Shown one piece after another: positions 25,510 through 33,463 of a stretch of DNA of 64,000 bases. The notes beneath the pieces are model-generated. The model saw only the letters and a program-made list of their open reading frames with translations, was not told where the DNA came from and made no database searches. The DNA is taken from positions 81,774 through 145,773 of the forward strand of contig NZ_PSZE01000016.1 of NCBI RefSeq assembly GCF_002933465.1, in the 5' to 3' direction. How positions within the stretch are numbered: position 1 is the first letter of the stretch; each line of letters begins with the position of its first letter. This DNA comes from Nocardia nova (lineage in GTDB: Bacteria > Actinomycetota > Actinomycetes > Mycobacteriales > Mycobacteriaceae). The position numbers and the translations under genes were made by a program.

Positions 25510-25953
25510 ATGTTCATCAGAAGAGCTGTCGCGGCTGTAGTCCTCGTGCTTATGGGTTTGGGCCTGGGCGGGGCGGTGCCGGCATCGGCGCAGCCGATTC
25601 CCGCATCGCATCAGTTCACGCCCAATGACCCGTCTTGGGTCAGGGAGAATAATGTCGCGCGGTTCACCGGTCAGGTGGCCTATGCGAGCATGACATTTGC
25701 CTGGTCGCTTCGGTTGAGTCCTTCAGTTCAGGCGATAGTCTTGGGGCCGATGACCTGTTGGACCACGATCAGCGGAGTTTCGGGCTACTCCGACAATCAT
25801 GCGGATATCCCAGCGGATTACCTCCTGCATTCGAGTGTGAAGATTCAGCGAGGAGTGAATTGCAGTCTTCGGAGTCGGTGTGATTTCAAGGTCATGACCG
25901 ATACTGGTCCGACGCCCTCGAATGTTGTGACGGCGATCGATTTCAACGCTTGA
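25510..25953 (+). CDS. Small secreted protein of unknown function
   Basis: This 147-residue protein starts at ATG 25510 after GGGGGAGG. The signal peptide (MFIRRAVAAVVLVLMGLG..., cleavage after ASA) is clear. The mature part has three Cys residues (DDR-free, one in PMTCWTT and two in CSLRSRC) and aromatic/Ser-rich strands, suggesting a small beta-rich exported protein. A strong stem-loop terminator follows. I recognise no family. Confidence 0.7.
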   Translation: MFIRRAVAAVVLVLMGLGLGGAVPASAQPIPASHQFTPNDPSWVRENNVARFTGQVAYASMTFAWSLRLSPSVQAIVLGPMTCWTTISGVSGYSDNHADIPADYLLHSSVKIQRGVNCSLRSRCDFKVMTDTGPTPSNVVTAIDFNA

Positions 25954-25972
25954 TTGCTGGGCGGGTAAGAAG

Positions 25973-26014
25973 GTAGAGGCTCTGCTCGCATTATCGTTCG
26001 AGCAGAGCCTCTAC
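25973..26014. terminator. Bidirectional stem-loop terminator
   Basis: A perfect 16-bp inverted repeat (GTAGAGGCTCTGCTCG and its complement) with a 10-base loop lies between the convergent secreted-protein gene and the cold-shock-like gene. It can act for both strands. There is no long T-run, as is common in actinobacteria. Confidence 0.85.
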
Positions 26015-26028
26015 CGATACCGGCACGG

Positions 26029-26283
26029 TCAGGGCCAAGTGACTTTGATGGCCCGGAGATCATGTGAATCCTGTTGAGCTTCTTCGTATTCCACCTCGAC
26101 TGAGTCGTCGATGGCAACGTCACCGAAATTCTTGTGCTCACCTAGCGAGTCGAGACCGAACCAGACATGCGAACCGCCTTCGGTCTCGATTATTCCGGTG
26201 GCGCGTTTCTCGTTCCAACGCCAGACTTTCCCCTTGGCGCGCTGTACCTCTCGCTCATTCTCCACGTCCTCGACTATACCCAC
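26029..26283 (-). CDS. Cold-shock-domain-like small protein
   Basis: This 84-residue protein contains KGKVWRWNEKRATGIIETEG and HVWFGLDSL, which match the first strands and RNP-1-like loop of cold-shock/S1-like OB folds (GxVKWFNxxKGFGFI), though the aromatic RNP residues are altered. An acidic SVEVEYEEAQQD follows. It may bind RNA or single-stranded DNA. It is divergent from the argS gene; the start is taken at GTG 26283, with GTG 26265 also possible. Confidence 0.6.
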   Translation of the reverse strand: MGIVEDVENEREVQRAKGKVWRWNEKRATGIIETEGGSHVWFGLDSLGEHKNFGDVAIDDSVEVEYEEAQQDSHDLRAIKVTWP

Positions 26284-26418
26284 GCGGTGTCGGCAGCTGG
26301 GTAATGCAGAGGGAGGCGTTCGTTCGGCAATCGAGAAGCTCTACCGGCGTCCCACCGCACAACGGTTTCACCCGCGTCGGCGGTGAGAGGCGGGAACGAG
26401 CGCGAGGAAAGAGAACGG

Positions 26419-26463
26419 GAGGGACGGGAACGCGGGCGGTGATAAAGGATCGCCGAGGTAGCC
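26419..26463 (+). promoter_or_regulatory. 45-nt hairpin element, copy 1, upstream of argS
   Basis: This segment matches 28353-28397 at 39 of 45 positions. It contains a 7-bp hairpin: CGGTGAT, loop AAAGG, ATCGCCG. The three differences that fall in the stem-loop keep or extend pairing in the other copy. It ends about 100 bases before the argS start codon. It could be a cis-acting RNA or a shared protein-binding site. Confidence 0.5.
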
Positions 26464-26564
26464 GGTGTGCGGGTTCGACCAAGGGCCCGAACCCCTTGAA
26501 AGTCATGCAAACAGAGGTCGCTGAGACAATCGGTGCCCACTGTCGTTCAGGAAAGGAATCCCAG

Positions 26565-28337
26565 GTGAGCTCTGCCGGTGTTGTGCCGCTGCTCGGATCT
26601 GTCGCTGCCGCTGTGTCGGAGGCGATTGCCCGAGTCCGACCCGATCTGGCCGGAGCCGACCCGGTGGTGCGACGATCCGATCGCGCCGACTTCCAATCGA
26701 ACGCTGCGCTGCCGCTGGCGAAGAAGACCGGGACGAAACCCATCGAACTGGCCCACTCGCTGGTACAGCATCTCGAAGGCACTGGCCCCAGGGCCGTCGA
26801 GTCCGTGACGGTGTCGGGACCAGGCTTCCTGAACATCACCGTCTCCGATGCTTCGATCTGGTCACAGGTCTCCGCCAGGCTGGCCGACGACCGGCTCGGC
26901 GTTCCCGCCGACGAAACCGGGCACCGGGTGGTGATCGACTATTCGGGACCGAACGTAGCCAAAGAAATGCACGTCGGGCATCTGCGCACCACCATCATCG
27001 GTGACAGCCTCGCCCGTGTTCTCGGTTTTCTCGGCGCCGAGGTGATCCGCGCTAACCATCTCGGCGACTGGGGAACCCAGTTCGGAATGCTCATCCAATA
27101 CATCGATGAGCACCCCGAAAACCCTTGGCATCAGGACGATCTCACCGATAACCAGGTCAGTGCGGTCTCGGCATTGGACGCGCTCTACAAAGCTGCACGG
27201 TCCCAGTTCGACGCCGACCCTGACTTCGCCGATCGTGCGCGACGGCGTGTGGTCGCCCTGCAAACCGGTGACGAGCAGACGGTAGCCCGGTGGAAGGAGA
27301 TCGTCGCCGAATCGGAGAAGGCATTCGGCGCGATCTATGACCGTCTGGGCGTTCTGCTCACCTCCGACGACTATGCCGGGGAGTCCTTCTACAACCCGAT
27401 GCTGGCCGACACCGTCATCGAACTCCTCGACAAGGCCGTCGCTGTCGCCAGCGACGGTGCGATCGTCGTGGCCTCGGAAGAGGTCACCGGCCCAGACGAC
27501 ACGCCCGCCGTGCTGATGGTTCGCAAGAGTGACGGTGGATACGGCTACGACAGCACCGACCTGGCCACAATCCGTTACCGCATCACCACCCTGCAGGCCG
27601 ACCGGTTGCTGTATGTCACCGATTCCCGCCAAGCCCTGCACTTCCAGTTGGTCTTCGAAGCAGCCCGTCGGGTCGGTTGGATCACCGACACCGTCACCGT
27701 CGACCATGTTCCTTACGGCACCGTCCTCGGCCCCGACGGCCGCCCCTTCAAAACCCGCGCCGGTGGCACCGTCCGCCTGATGGATCTGCTCGACGACGCC
27801 GTTACCGCCGCTCGCACCGTTGTTGCCGAGAAGAACCCCGACCTGCCCGCCGCAGAACTCGATGCCATCGCCGAACAAGCCGGAATCGGCGCGGTGAAAT
27901 ACGCCGACCTGTCCACCAGCCGGATCAAGGACTACACCTTCGACCCAGAGCGCATGACCGCATTCAACGGCAGCACCGGCGTCTACCTGCAATACGCCCA
28001 CGCCCGAATCTGCTCGATTCTGGGTAAAGCCGAAGCCCTCACGGGTGTTTCGGTGGAGCCGAATATCTCCCTCGAGCCCGCCGAACGAGAACTCGCACTC
28101 ACCCTGGACGGATTCGCGGATGCCATCGCGGAGGTCGCCGCAACGCTCGAACCCCACCGCCTGGCCCGCTACCTCTACGAACTCGCCCGCACCTTCACCC
28201 GGTTCTACGACACCTGCCCCGTCCTGACCGCCGCTGAGCCCGTCCGCGGCAACCGGATCGCCCTGTCACAGCTGGCGGCGCGAACCCTTGCCCAGGGGCT
28301 CGGGCTGCTGGGAATCGCTGCGCCGGAACGACTCTGA
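26565..28337 (+). CDS. argS: Arginyl-tRNA synthetase, probably an accessory copy
   Basis: This 590-residue class I synthetase starts at GTG 26565, eight bases after AGGAAAGGA. The HIGH motif appears as HVGHLRTT and the KMSKS-equivalent region as PFKTRAGGTV. The N-terminal Arg-tRNA domain (about 1-85) and the C-terminal DALR anticodon domain (YLQYAHARICSILGKAE to the end) are complete. It charges tRNA-Arg in the cytosol. The housekeeping actinobacterial argS normally lies next to lysA, hom and thrC; here it lies beside a NUDIX gene, so this is likely a second, regulated copy. Copy number needs the full genome. Confidence 0.92.
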   Translation: MSSAGVVPLLGSVAAAVSEAIARVRPDLAGADPVVRRSDRADFQSNAALPLAKKTGTKPIELAHSLVQHLEGTGPRAVESVTVSGPGFLNITVSDASIWSQVSARLADDRLGVPADETGHRVVIDYSGPNVAKEMHVGHLRTTIIGDSLARVLGFLGAEVIRANHLGDWGTQFGMLIQYIDEHPENPWHQDDLTDNQVSAVSALDALYKAARSQFDADPDFADRARRRVVALQTGDEQTVARWKEIVAESEKAFGAIYDRLGVLLTSDDYAGESFYNPMLADTVIELLDKAVAVASDGAIVVASEEVTGPDDTPAVLMVRKSDGGYGYDSTDLATIRYRITTLQADRLLYVTDSRQALHFQLVFEAARRVGWITDTVTVDHVPYGTVLGPDGRPFKTRAGGTVRLMDLLDDAVTAARTVVAEKNPDLPAAELDAIAEQAGIGAVKYADLSTSRIKDYTFDPERMTAFNGSTGVYLQYAHARICSILGKAEALTGVSVEPNISLEPAERELALTLDGFADAIAEVAATLEPHRLARYLYELARTFTRFYDTCPVLTAAEPVRGNRIALSQLAARTLAQGLGLLGIAAPERL

Positions 28338-28352
28338 ACAGAAATGATCGAC

Positions 28353-28397
28353 GAGGGACGTGAACGTGGGCGGTGATCAAGGATCATCGAGGTGGCC
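28353..28397 (+). promoter_or_regulatory. 45-nt hairpin element, copy 2, upstream of the NUDIX gene
   Basis: Second copy of the element at 26419-26463, starting 16 bases after the argS stop and ending 32 bases before the NUDIX start. The hairpin is longer here (8 bp): CGGTGATC, loop AAG, GATCATCG. Strand and distance relation to a downstream gene are kept. Confidence 0.5.
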
Positions 28398-28429
28398 CAG
28401 CACCCCCACTACCTGAGAGGATGACACCC

Positions 28430-28885
28430 GTGACCGACCTCATCGAGGGCCTCGTAGCTACAGCCGAACGCGACGGCGTCGTGCAGCTGGTCGTCGGCGC
28501 CGTCATCCAACATGAGGGCCGCGTCCTGCTACTCCGCCGACCCGGCAATGACTTCATGGGCGGTGTTTGGGAACTGCCCAGCGGGAAAGTCGAACCCGGC
28601 GAAAATCTCGGTGACGCTCTTACCCGGGAGGTCTCCGAAGAGACCGGCCTGACCATGACAGCGATAGGCCGCTACCTCGATTCGTTCGACTACACCTCGG
28701 GAAGCGGAAAACATAGCCGCCAGTTCAATTTCGCGGTCGACTGCGTCGCGCCGGACCCCGTTCGGCTCACAGAACACGATGCATACACCTGGGCTGCTCT
28801 CAGCGAGGAACTGCCGGTCACTGACGCCGTCAAGAAGACCCTGGCCACCTTCGTCGAGGGCGGGGGAAGCTATATCGCTCGATGA
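28430..28885 (+). CDS. NUDIX hydrolase
   Basis: This 151-residue protein starts at GTG 28430, eight bases after GAGAGG; ATG 28421 directly abuts that site and is less likely. The NUDIX box is complete: GKVEPGENLGDALTREVSEE then TGL (Gx5Ex7REUxEExGU). It is followed by strands typical of MutT-like enzymes. Family members hydrolyse nucleoside diphosphates linked to another group. It shares an upstream element with argS and probably a regulator. Substrate is unknown. Confidence 0.9.
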   Translation: MTDLIEGLVATAERDGVVQLVVGAVIQHEGRVLLLRRPGNDFMGGVWELPSGKVEPGENLGDALTREVSEETGLTMTAIGRYLDSFDYTSGSGKHSRQFNFAVDCVAPDPVRLTEHDAYTWAALSEELPVTDAVKKTLATFVEGGGSYIAR

Positions 28886-28938
28886 CTGCCGGGTGACCGG
28901 AAGGCTTGTGGTGGTGCGAGTTCCGCGATCGGATTCGG

Positions 28939-29346
28939 TCAGATGCCCGGCGCTACCGGTGTCTCCTCGCGATCACGCGCGGCGTGGCGGGGCAGGAACA
29001 TAGCCGGCACGATGATCACCGCCGTGAGCCCGAACAATGGTCCGACCACCGGCATCAGTGGGGGCGGAACGGAGCTGATCTGCCCGGAACCGCCGCTGCC
29101 GGAAGGCATTCCGCGCTCGACCAGCTTCCCGAAAAGGTGCTGTGTCAGCGCGGTCACCAGTAAGGCGCTGCCGAGCGACGCGCCGACCTGCTGAATGGCC
29201 GAGAGCGTGGGCGCCGCGTGTGTCAGGGCGTCCTTGCCCAGTTCCGTGTAAGCAGCCGCGATAGTCGGCATCATCACCGAACCGAGGCCCATACCGCGCA
29301 CGAACAGGGCCACGCAGAGCCAGATGTACGAGGTGTCGGTGCCCAC
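28939..29346 (-). pseudogene. C-terminal fragment of a DHA2-type MFS drug exporter
   Basis: The 135-residue frame reads IWLCVALFVRGMGLGSVMMP, then AAPTLSAIQQVGASLGSALL and ends with a last membrane helix (VVGPLFGLTAVIIVPAMF). This is the end of a 14-helix EmrB/QacA-type transporter. The first ten or so helices are missing and the frame closes just upstream (about 29350). It sits 14 bases from the dhaL stop. Confidence 0.7.
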
Positions 29347-29359
29347 GTAGCATCAGCCG

Positions 29360-30034
29360 CTATGTGCTGCTATCCCCCGGTGTCGGCACGGATACCGCCT
29401 CGAGCAGACGCACACGCTCCCCGTTCGATATCTCTGTTCCGGATACCGGCTCCGCGAGCACACACAGCAGCAGCGCCACGCCTACCGCCCCCGGGTCGGG
29501 GTGGCCGACGGCGCGCTCGCCGAGGTAACTCGCGCGACCGCGACGCGCCCGCAGGGGCGCAGTGGACAGGGCTCCGTCCACTGCGACGCTCACCATCGCG
29601 GCGATATCGACATCACCATTCAGCGCCGCGGCGGCGGGAGCGAGCGCGTCGACCATGGTGCGGTCGCCGACTTCCGCCTCGCCGACGCGCTGGATGGCGG
29701 CGAGACCATCGCTGAGACCGGTTCTGAGGGCGTCGATATAGGAATCCGATCGTGTCGCCCGGGTGCCGAGTGATTGGAACAGGAGTCCGAACAGAGGGCC
29801 GCTCGTGCCTCCGACCTCGTCGAGAAAGACTGCTCGCAACGTATCCCACGGTGCGGGGGAGTCCGGTGTGGCAAGGCGGTCGGCGACCTCGGAGAGACCC
29901 TCGCGCAGATTGACGCCGAAATCTCCGTCGCCGGTGATCTCGTCCAGCGTTGTCAGTGCGGGCTCGGCGGCGATGAACACTTCCTGCAGCCGGGCGACGG
30001 TGCTGTCGAGCGTCGTCATTGCCTCGCGGGTCAT
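29360..30034 (-). CDS. dhaL: Dihydroxyacetone kinase subunit DhaL
   Basis: This 224-residue nucleotide-binding subunit has EITGDGDFGVNL and DEVGGTSGPLFG, the metal/ADP site, then GDRTMVDALAPA and GRASYLGERAVGHPDPGA, all diagnostic. Its ATG overlaps the dhaK stop (ATGA 30031-30034). In PTS-linked systems DhaL carries ADP that is re-phosphorylated by DhaM; no dhaM is seen here. Relatives phosphorylate dihydroxyacetone or four-carbon ketoses. Confidence 0.92.
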   Translation of the reverse strand: MTREAMTTLDSTVARLQEVFIAAEPALTTLDEITGDGDFGVNLREGLSEVADRLATPDSPAPWDTLRAVFLDEVGGTSGPLFGLLFQSLGTRATRSDSYIDALRTGLSDGLAAIQRVGEAEVGDRTMVDALAPAAAALNGDVDIAAMVSVAVDGALSTAPLRARRGRASYLGERAVGHPDPGAVGVALLLCVLAEPVSGTEISNGERVRLLEAVSVPTPGDSST

Positions 30035-31035
30035 CGTGCGGCGTCCTTCCAGGCGGGCGCGCCGGTCGGGGCATGCCAGAGATCGAGCCAGCCGTCGGCG
30101 AGTTGGGTGAGAGTGATCGAAAAGCCGCTCATGTCCAGTGCTGCAACAAAAGTGCCGACCTGGACCGCCGAGATTTCGCGGCCTCGGGCGGTGAGGGTGC
30201 GCGCCGCGAGCTCGAGAACCGTGCAGAGTTCGAGCTCCGTCGTCGCACCGAGCCCATTGATCAACAGTAACAACGGCTTTCGATGATCACCGGGAAGTGA
30301 GGTGAGGATATCGGTGAGCATCCGGTCGACAAGTTCGGCGAGTGGTGGCCTGGTAATCGAGGTCGAGGCGCGTTCGCCGTGTATTCCCACCCCGTATTCG
30401 AGCTGATCCGGTTCGAGTTCGAAGGCCCGCGCTCCGGTATTCGGTGACGTGAGCGCCTCGGTGGCCACCGCGATACTGCGGCTGCGCTCGGCCACCTCGC
30501 GGCCGAGCGCGGCCAGCGAGGTGAGCGCGTCACCGCGGTCCGCGGCGGCGCCGAGGATCTTTTCGACAACGATCGTCGCGGCGGTCCCGCGGCGTCCGGT
30601 CGCCGTCTCGTCCGATTCGGTGGCGACGTCGTCGTCGACGAGTACCCGGTCGACCTCGATCCCGTCGGCGGCGAGCCGTTCTGCGGCGATCCCGAAATTG
30701 ATCTTGTCTCCGGTGTAGTTCTTGACGATGTGCAGCACCCCACCGTCACGAGCGACGGCTTTGCTCGCCTCGTAGACCTGGCGATTGTGCGGCGAGGCGA
30801 AGATCTTCCCGGGTACCGCCGCGTCGAGCATTCCCATGCCCACGAATCCGACGTGCATCGGCTCGTGGCCGGAACCGCCGCCGGAGACGAGGGCGACCCG
30901 CCGCGTCGGCGCACCGCGATCGTGGTGCACGAACAGCGGGTCGGTACTTATCCGGACCCACGGGTTTCGGCGCACGAAACCTTGCAGTGCAACCTCGGGG
31001 CCCTGGCCTGGTTCGTGTAAGAACAGTGCGGGCAC
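30031..31035 (-). CDS. dhaK: Dihydroxyacetone kinase subunit DhaK
   Basis: This 334-residue subunit contains VSGGGSGHEPMHVGFVGMGM and KNYTGDKINF, the substrate site, and YGVGIHGE with the His that forms a hemiaminal with the ketone. GAGGAGG directly abuts ATG 31041, so GTG 31035, six bases further on, is the better start. It is co-transcribed and overlaps with dhaL. Confidence 0.92.
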   Translation of the reverse strand: MPALFLHEPGQGPEVALQGFVRRNPWVRISTDPLFVHHDRGAPTRRVALVSGGGSGHEPMHVGFVGMGMLDAAVPGKIFASPHNRQVYEASKAVARDGGVLHIVKNYTGDKINFGIAAERLAADGIEVDRVLVDDDVATESDETATGRRGTAATIVVEKILGAAADRGDALTSLAALGREVAERSRSIAVATEALTSPNTGARAFELEPDQLEYGVGIHGERASTSITRPPLAELVDRMLTDILTSLPGDHRKPLLLLINGLGATTELELCTVLELAARTLTARGREISAVQVGTFVAALDMSGFSITLTQLADGWLDLWHAPTGAPAWKDAAR

Positions 31036-31074
31036 AGACATCCTCCTCGTCGATCGACGGCGTGATGTCCAGTA

Positions 31075-31499
31075 TCACGGGGCTGGGCGAAGTCGTGTTC
31101 CCAGGTGTCCGGGCTCCCAGCGACGAGGCGTCGCTGTCGACCATGACAGCGTGATCGTGTTCGTCGTCGCGATATACCCGTCGAGCATCGTCCCGATGTA
31201 GTAGGTCGGGTTGTCGTCCGGGCCGAAGGTGAGCCGACTGCCCAGCACGCGATCGACGATCGCGTAGATCTCGGGCATGAACTGCTCCGGCGGCCAGCCG
31301 AGTCGCGTGCGCGTTCCTCGACCATCGCGATGAGCGGACCGGTCGGATCGCCACTGGCAGCGACGATTTCGCCGACGCTGTGACAGTTCCAGTCGATGTC
31401 GCCGTGCTCCATCCGGTCGATGATCCTCGCTGGCGGCGATGGTGACCAGTTCGGTGCCGAAATAGGAGAAGAACGCGGTCGGCACGGCCGCGAGAGCAA
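31075..31499 (-). pseudogene. Mosaic of an APC amino-acid permease scrap and an unknown frameshifted gene
   Basis: The segment 31485-31430 encodes MPTAFFSYFGTELVTIAASE, a transmembrane block of APC permeases. The frame then switches at about 31430 to IDRMEHGDIDWNCHSVGEIV and IAMVEERAR, and switches again at about 31310 to TRLGWPPEQFMPEIYAIVDR and NPTYYIGTMLDGYIATTN. The last two blocks look like one former protein that I cannot name. Nothing intact is encoded. Confidence 0.4.
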
Positions 31500-31596
31500 A
31501 TCTGCGGCTATGGACCTTCGTTCAGGATCGACGGCGGCGTACGACGCGGTAGGTCCGCTGGTCGGCTGGAGCGAAAGAGGTTCTGCCGACGGGTGA

Positions 31597-31896
31597 TCAG
31601 GGGGCCGGCTTGGGCTGGGATAGATCCTTGATACCGGTGATGGCCGTGATGATGTTGTCGATAGTGGAGGTGCCGCCCTCGAGGGCCGAGCTGCCGGAGT
31701 CGAGCATGGCCGAGCCCGACGACGATCCTGCGGAACCGGACGATGAACCGGTGTCGGCCGAGCCCGAGCTCAGCTGTGCGGGGGCGGTGGTGCCCGAGTC
31801 GGCGGAGGGGGCGGCCGCGGAGGCCATGGCGACCGGGCCGAAGAACAGCGCGGCGGTGGAGATGGTGGCGGCAGCGAAGATCTTGCGAGAGACCAT
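31597..31896 (-). CDS. Small secreted Ser/Gly-rich protein
   Basis: This 99-residue protein starts at ATG 31896 after AAGGAAA. It has a clear signal peptide (MVSRKIFAAATISTAALFFG..., cleavage after ASA), then a low-complexity Ser/Gly/Ala stretch and a short C-terminal segment (TIDNIITAITGIKDL) that could form an amphipathic helix. There are no Cys residues. It resembles the many small exported proteins of Nocardia; no family is recognised. Confidence 0.65.
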   Translation of the reverse strand: MVSRKIFAAATISTAALFFGPVAMASAAAPSADSGTTAPAQLSSGSADTGSSSGSAGSSSGSAMLDSGSSALEGGTSTIDNIITAITGIKDLSQPKPAP

Positions 31897-32202
31897 GTAC
31901 GGGATTTCCTTCCACAGATGGATAACGACGCCATCACGGCGCGTAACCCAAATATACGAACGTGAAATGTGTAAATCCAATTTCGTTACTGTGTGAATGG
32001 TCACGGTTAACAGCTGGCGAACTGCGTATTTCGTGTAAGTATCAGAATTGATCTTGCATTCTTTCCGATAATTACATGATCAAATTTCCAGGTCTCCGGC
32101 TGATGCCTCCAACCGTGGTCTGCGGGCTGTCGAAGGGGTCACGTGCGGCGTAATCTACGTCACATCGCCACTCGGCCTCGCCCACTCGAACAAGGAGTCC
32201 TG
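31897..32202. other. AT-richer divergent promoter region
   Basis: About 300 bases without a gene, clearly richer in A/T than the surroundings (for example around 31950-32090). It separates the secreted-protein gene (minus) from the DUF4242 gene (plus). Promoters for both are expected. I see no unique operator. Confidence 0.4.
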
Positions 32203-32457
32203 ATGGTCCTCTTCATCGATGTGCACGAACATCTGCCCGAAGGCACGACGGCGCGGGACGTGGCCGCCGCCCATGCCGCAGACGTGGCGATCCAGGGAGA
32301 TTACGGCGTGACGTACCAGCGCTACTGGGTCGACGAAGCGAGCCACACGGCCTTCTGCCTGGTCGATGCCCCGGACGCCGATACGGCGATCGCCGTGCAC
32401 CGCGAGGCGCACGGCCTCGTGCCCGACCGGATCTACCCGGTGGTCGAGGGCGACTGA
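32203..32457 (+). CDS. DUF4242/SCO4226-like small ferredoxin-fold protein
   Basis: This 84-residue protein starts at ATG 32203 after AAGGAG. Its pattern (FIDVHEHLPEGTTARDVAAA, YGVTYQRYWVDEASHTAFCL, then APDADTAIAVHREAHGLVPD) matches DUF4242 proteins, some described as nickel-binding. His residues in DVHEH and HREAHG are the likely metal ligands. It is monocistronic; function in the cell is not known. Confidence 0.75.
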   Translation: MVLFIDVHEHLPEGTTARDVAAAHAADVAIQGDYGVTYQRYWVDEASHTAFCLVDAPDADTAIAVHREAHGLVPDRIYPVVEGD

Positions 32458-32541
32458 TCGTTTCCGCCCGCGAAGTTAATCGGTGCGGCCGAGACCACGT
32501 GCCTGCGCCTGTCGACGCCCGGTACTCCGTATCTCCGTGCG

Positions 32542-33195
32542 TCAGCGCCCGAAGACGTTCACCTCGATCTCCCCGCCGAGGTGGTAGCCGGCGGACAGAT
32601 GCAGATTGTCGCCGCTCCAAAATCTGCCCGGGTCGTACCAGTTCGGATGCTTCTCCGGCAGCAATCCCATCGCCTGGTAGGTCATGGCGACGATTTCCGC
32701 GCAGTAGGCGTTCTCCAGACCTGCCTCGGTTGCGCGGGTTTTCGACCGCTTGGGTCGCGGTATCCGGCCCCGGAACCACCGGCCCGCCAGTGCGCTTGTC
32801 GAGGGAAAGGGCATGCCGTCCAGCCGTGCGACCGTCCGCAGGGCCGCGTCCTCCATCTCGCGTGTCACCGGCCGATCCAGCTGACGCAGCCACGCTTGCT
32901 GCCCGTAATCGTTGGTCCAGCGCAGGACCGCGGCCTGCAGGTCGTGCAGCTGGGCGCCGCGATGATGGGTGCCCGACCAGACATCCGGTAGCGCCCGGCC
33001 GAGTTCGGCATGCCAGATCAAAGCCGGCAGATCGTCGACGACCACCGCCATGCCGACGTGGTTGACCGGGCTGTTGGTCAAACCCCGGATCGCGCGATCG
33101 GCGCCGGAATGTCCACGGAACAGCCACAAGTCGCCCGTCCGCGTGAGTTCCACCGCTTCATCCAAACCGATACTCGAGGGCGCTTCGCGTGGCAC
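32542..33195 (-). CDS. Permuted papain-like (NlpC/P60 clan, YiiX-type) protein
   Basis: This 217-residue protein, assigned to GTG 33195, has the His first (SPVNHVGMAVV) and the Cys later (ENAYCAEIVAMTYQAMGLL), the order of circularly permuted papain-fold amidases/acyltransferases such as YiiX. No signal peptide is evident, so it may act on lipids or amides inside the cell. It is divergent from a 56-residue membrane protein gene. The frame is open further upstream (to 33297) but that part overlaps the divergent gene. Confidence 0.6.
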   Translation of the reverse strand: MPREAPSSIGLDEAVELTRTGDLWLFRGHSGADRAIRGLTNSPVNHVGMAVVVDDLPALIWHAELGRALPDVWSGTHHRGAQLHDLQAAVLRWTNDYGQQAWLRQLDRPVTREMEDAALRTVARLDGMPFPSTSALAGRWFRGRIPRPKRSKTRATEAGLENAYCAEIVAMTYQAMGLLPEKHPNWYDPGRFWSGDNLHLSAGYHLGGEIEVNVFGR

Positions 33196-33214
33196 AACGA
33201 CTAGCCTAGGCCGT

Positions 33215-33385
33215 ATGCGGTGGTGGAAAGTACTCGGCTTGGCAGGAGCCGCGGGTGTCGCGGCAACCGGAGCGGTGATCGTGCGCTCCGAGCGCAAACG
33301 CCGGGCCTACACCCCGGATCAGGTCCGGGAGCGGCTGCATGCCCGCCTCGGCGAGCAAGCGGAGGCCATCGGCGGTGGGGACTGA
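33215..33385 (+). CDS. 56-residue single-span membrane protein
   Basis: ATG 33215 begins MRWWKVLGLAGAAGVAATGA, one hydrophobic segment, followed by a basic, helical tail (RSERKRRAYTPDQVRERLHA). Such proteins with an N-terminal anchor and RxRxPDEVRxRLxxR tail are common in Nocardia and mycobacteria; function is unknown. It shares a short divergent promoter region (about 20 bases) with the papain-like gene. Confidence 0.65.
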   Translation: MRWWKVLGLAGAAGVAATGAVIVRSERKRRAYTPDQVRERLHARLGEQAEAIGGGD

Positions 33386-33463
33386 CCCGGGACGGGAAGC
33401 GTTCGACCGCAACAGCTTCGATGCCTTCGGAGCACCATGGCGTCGCCAGAAAAATCGGACACC

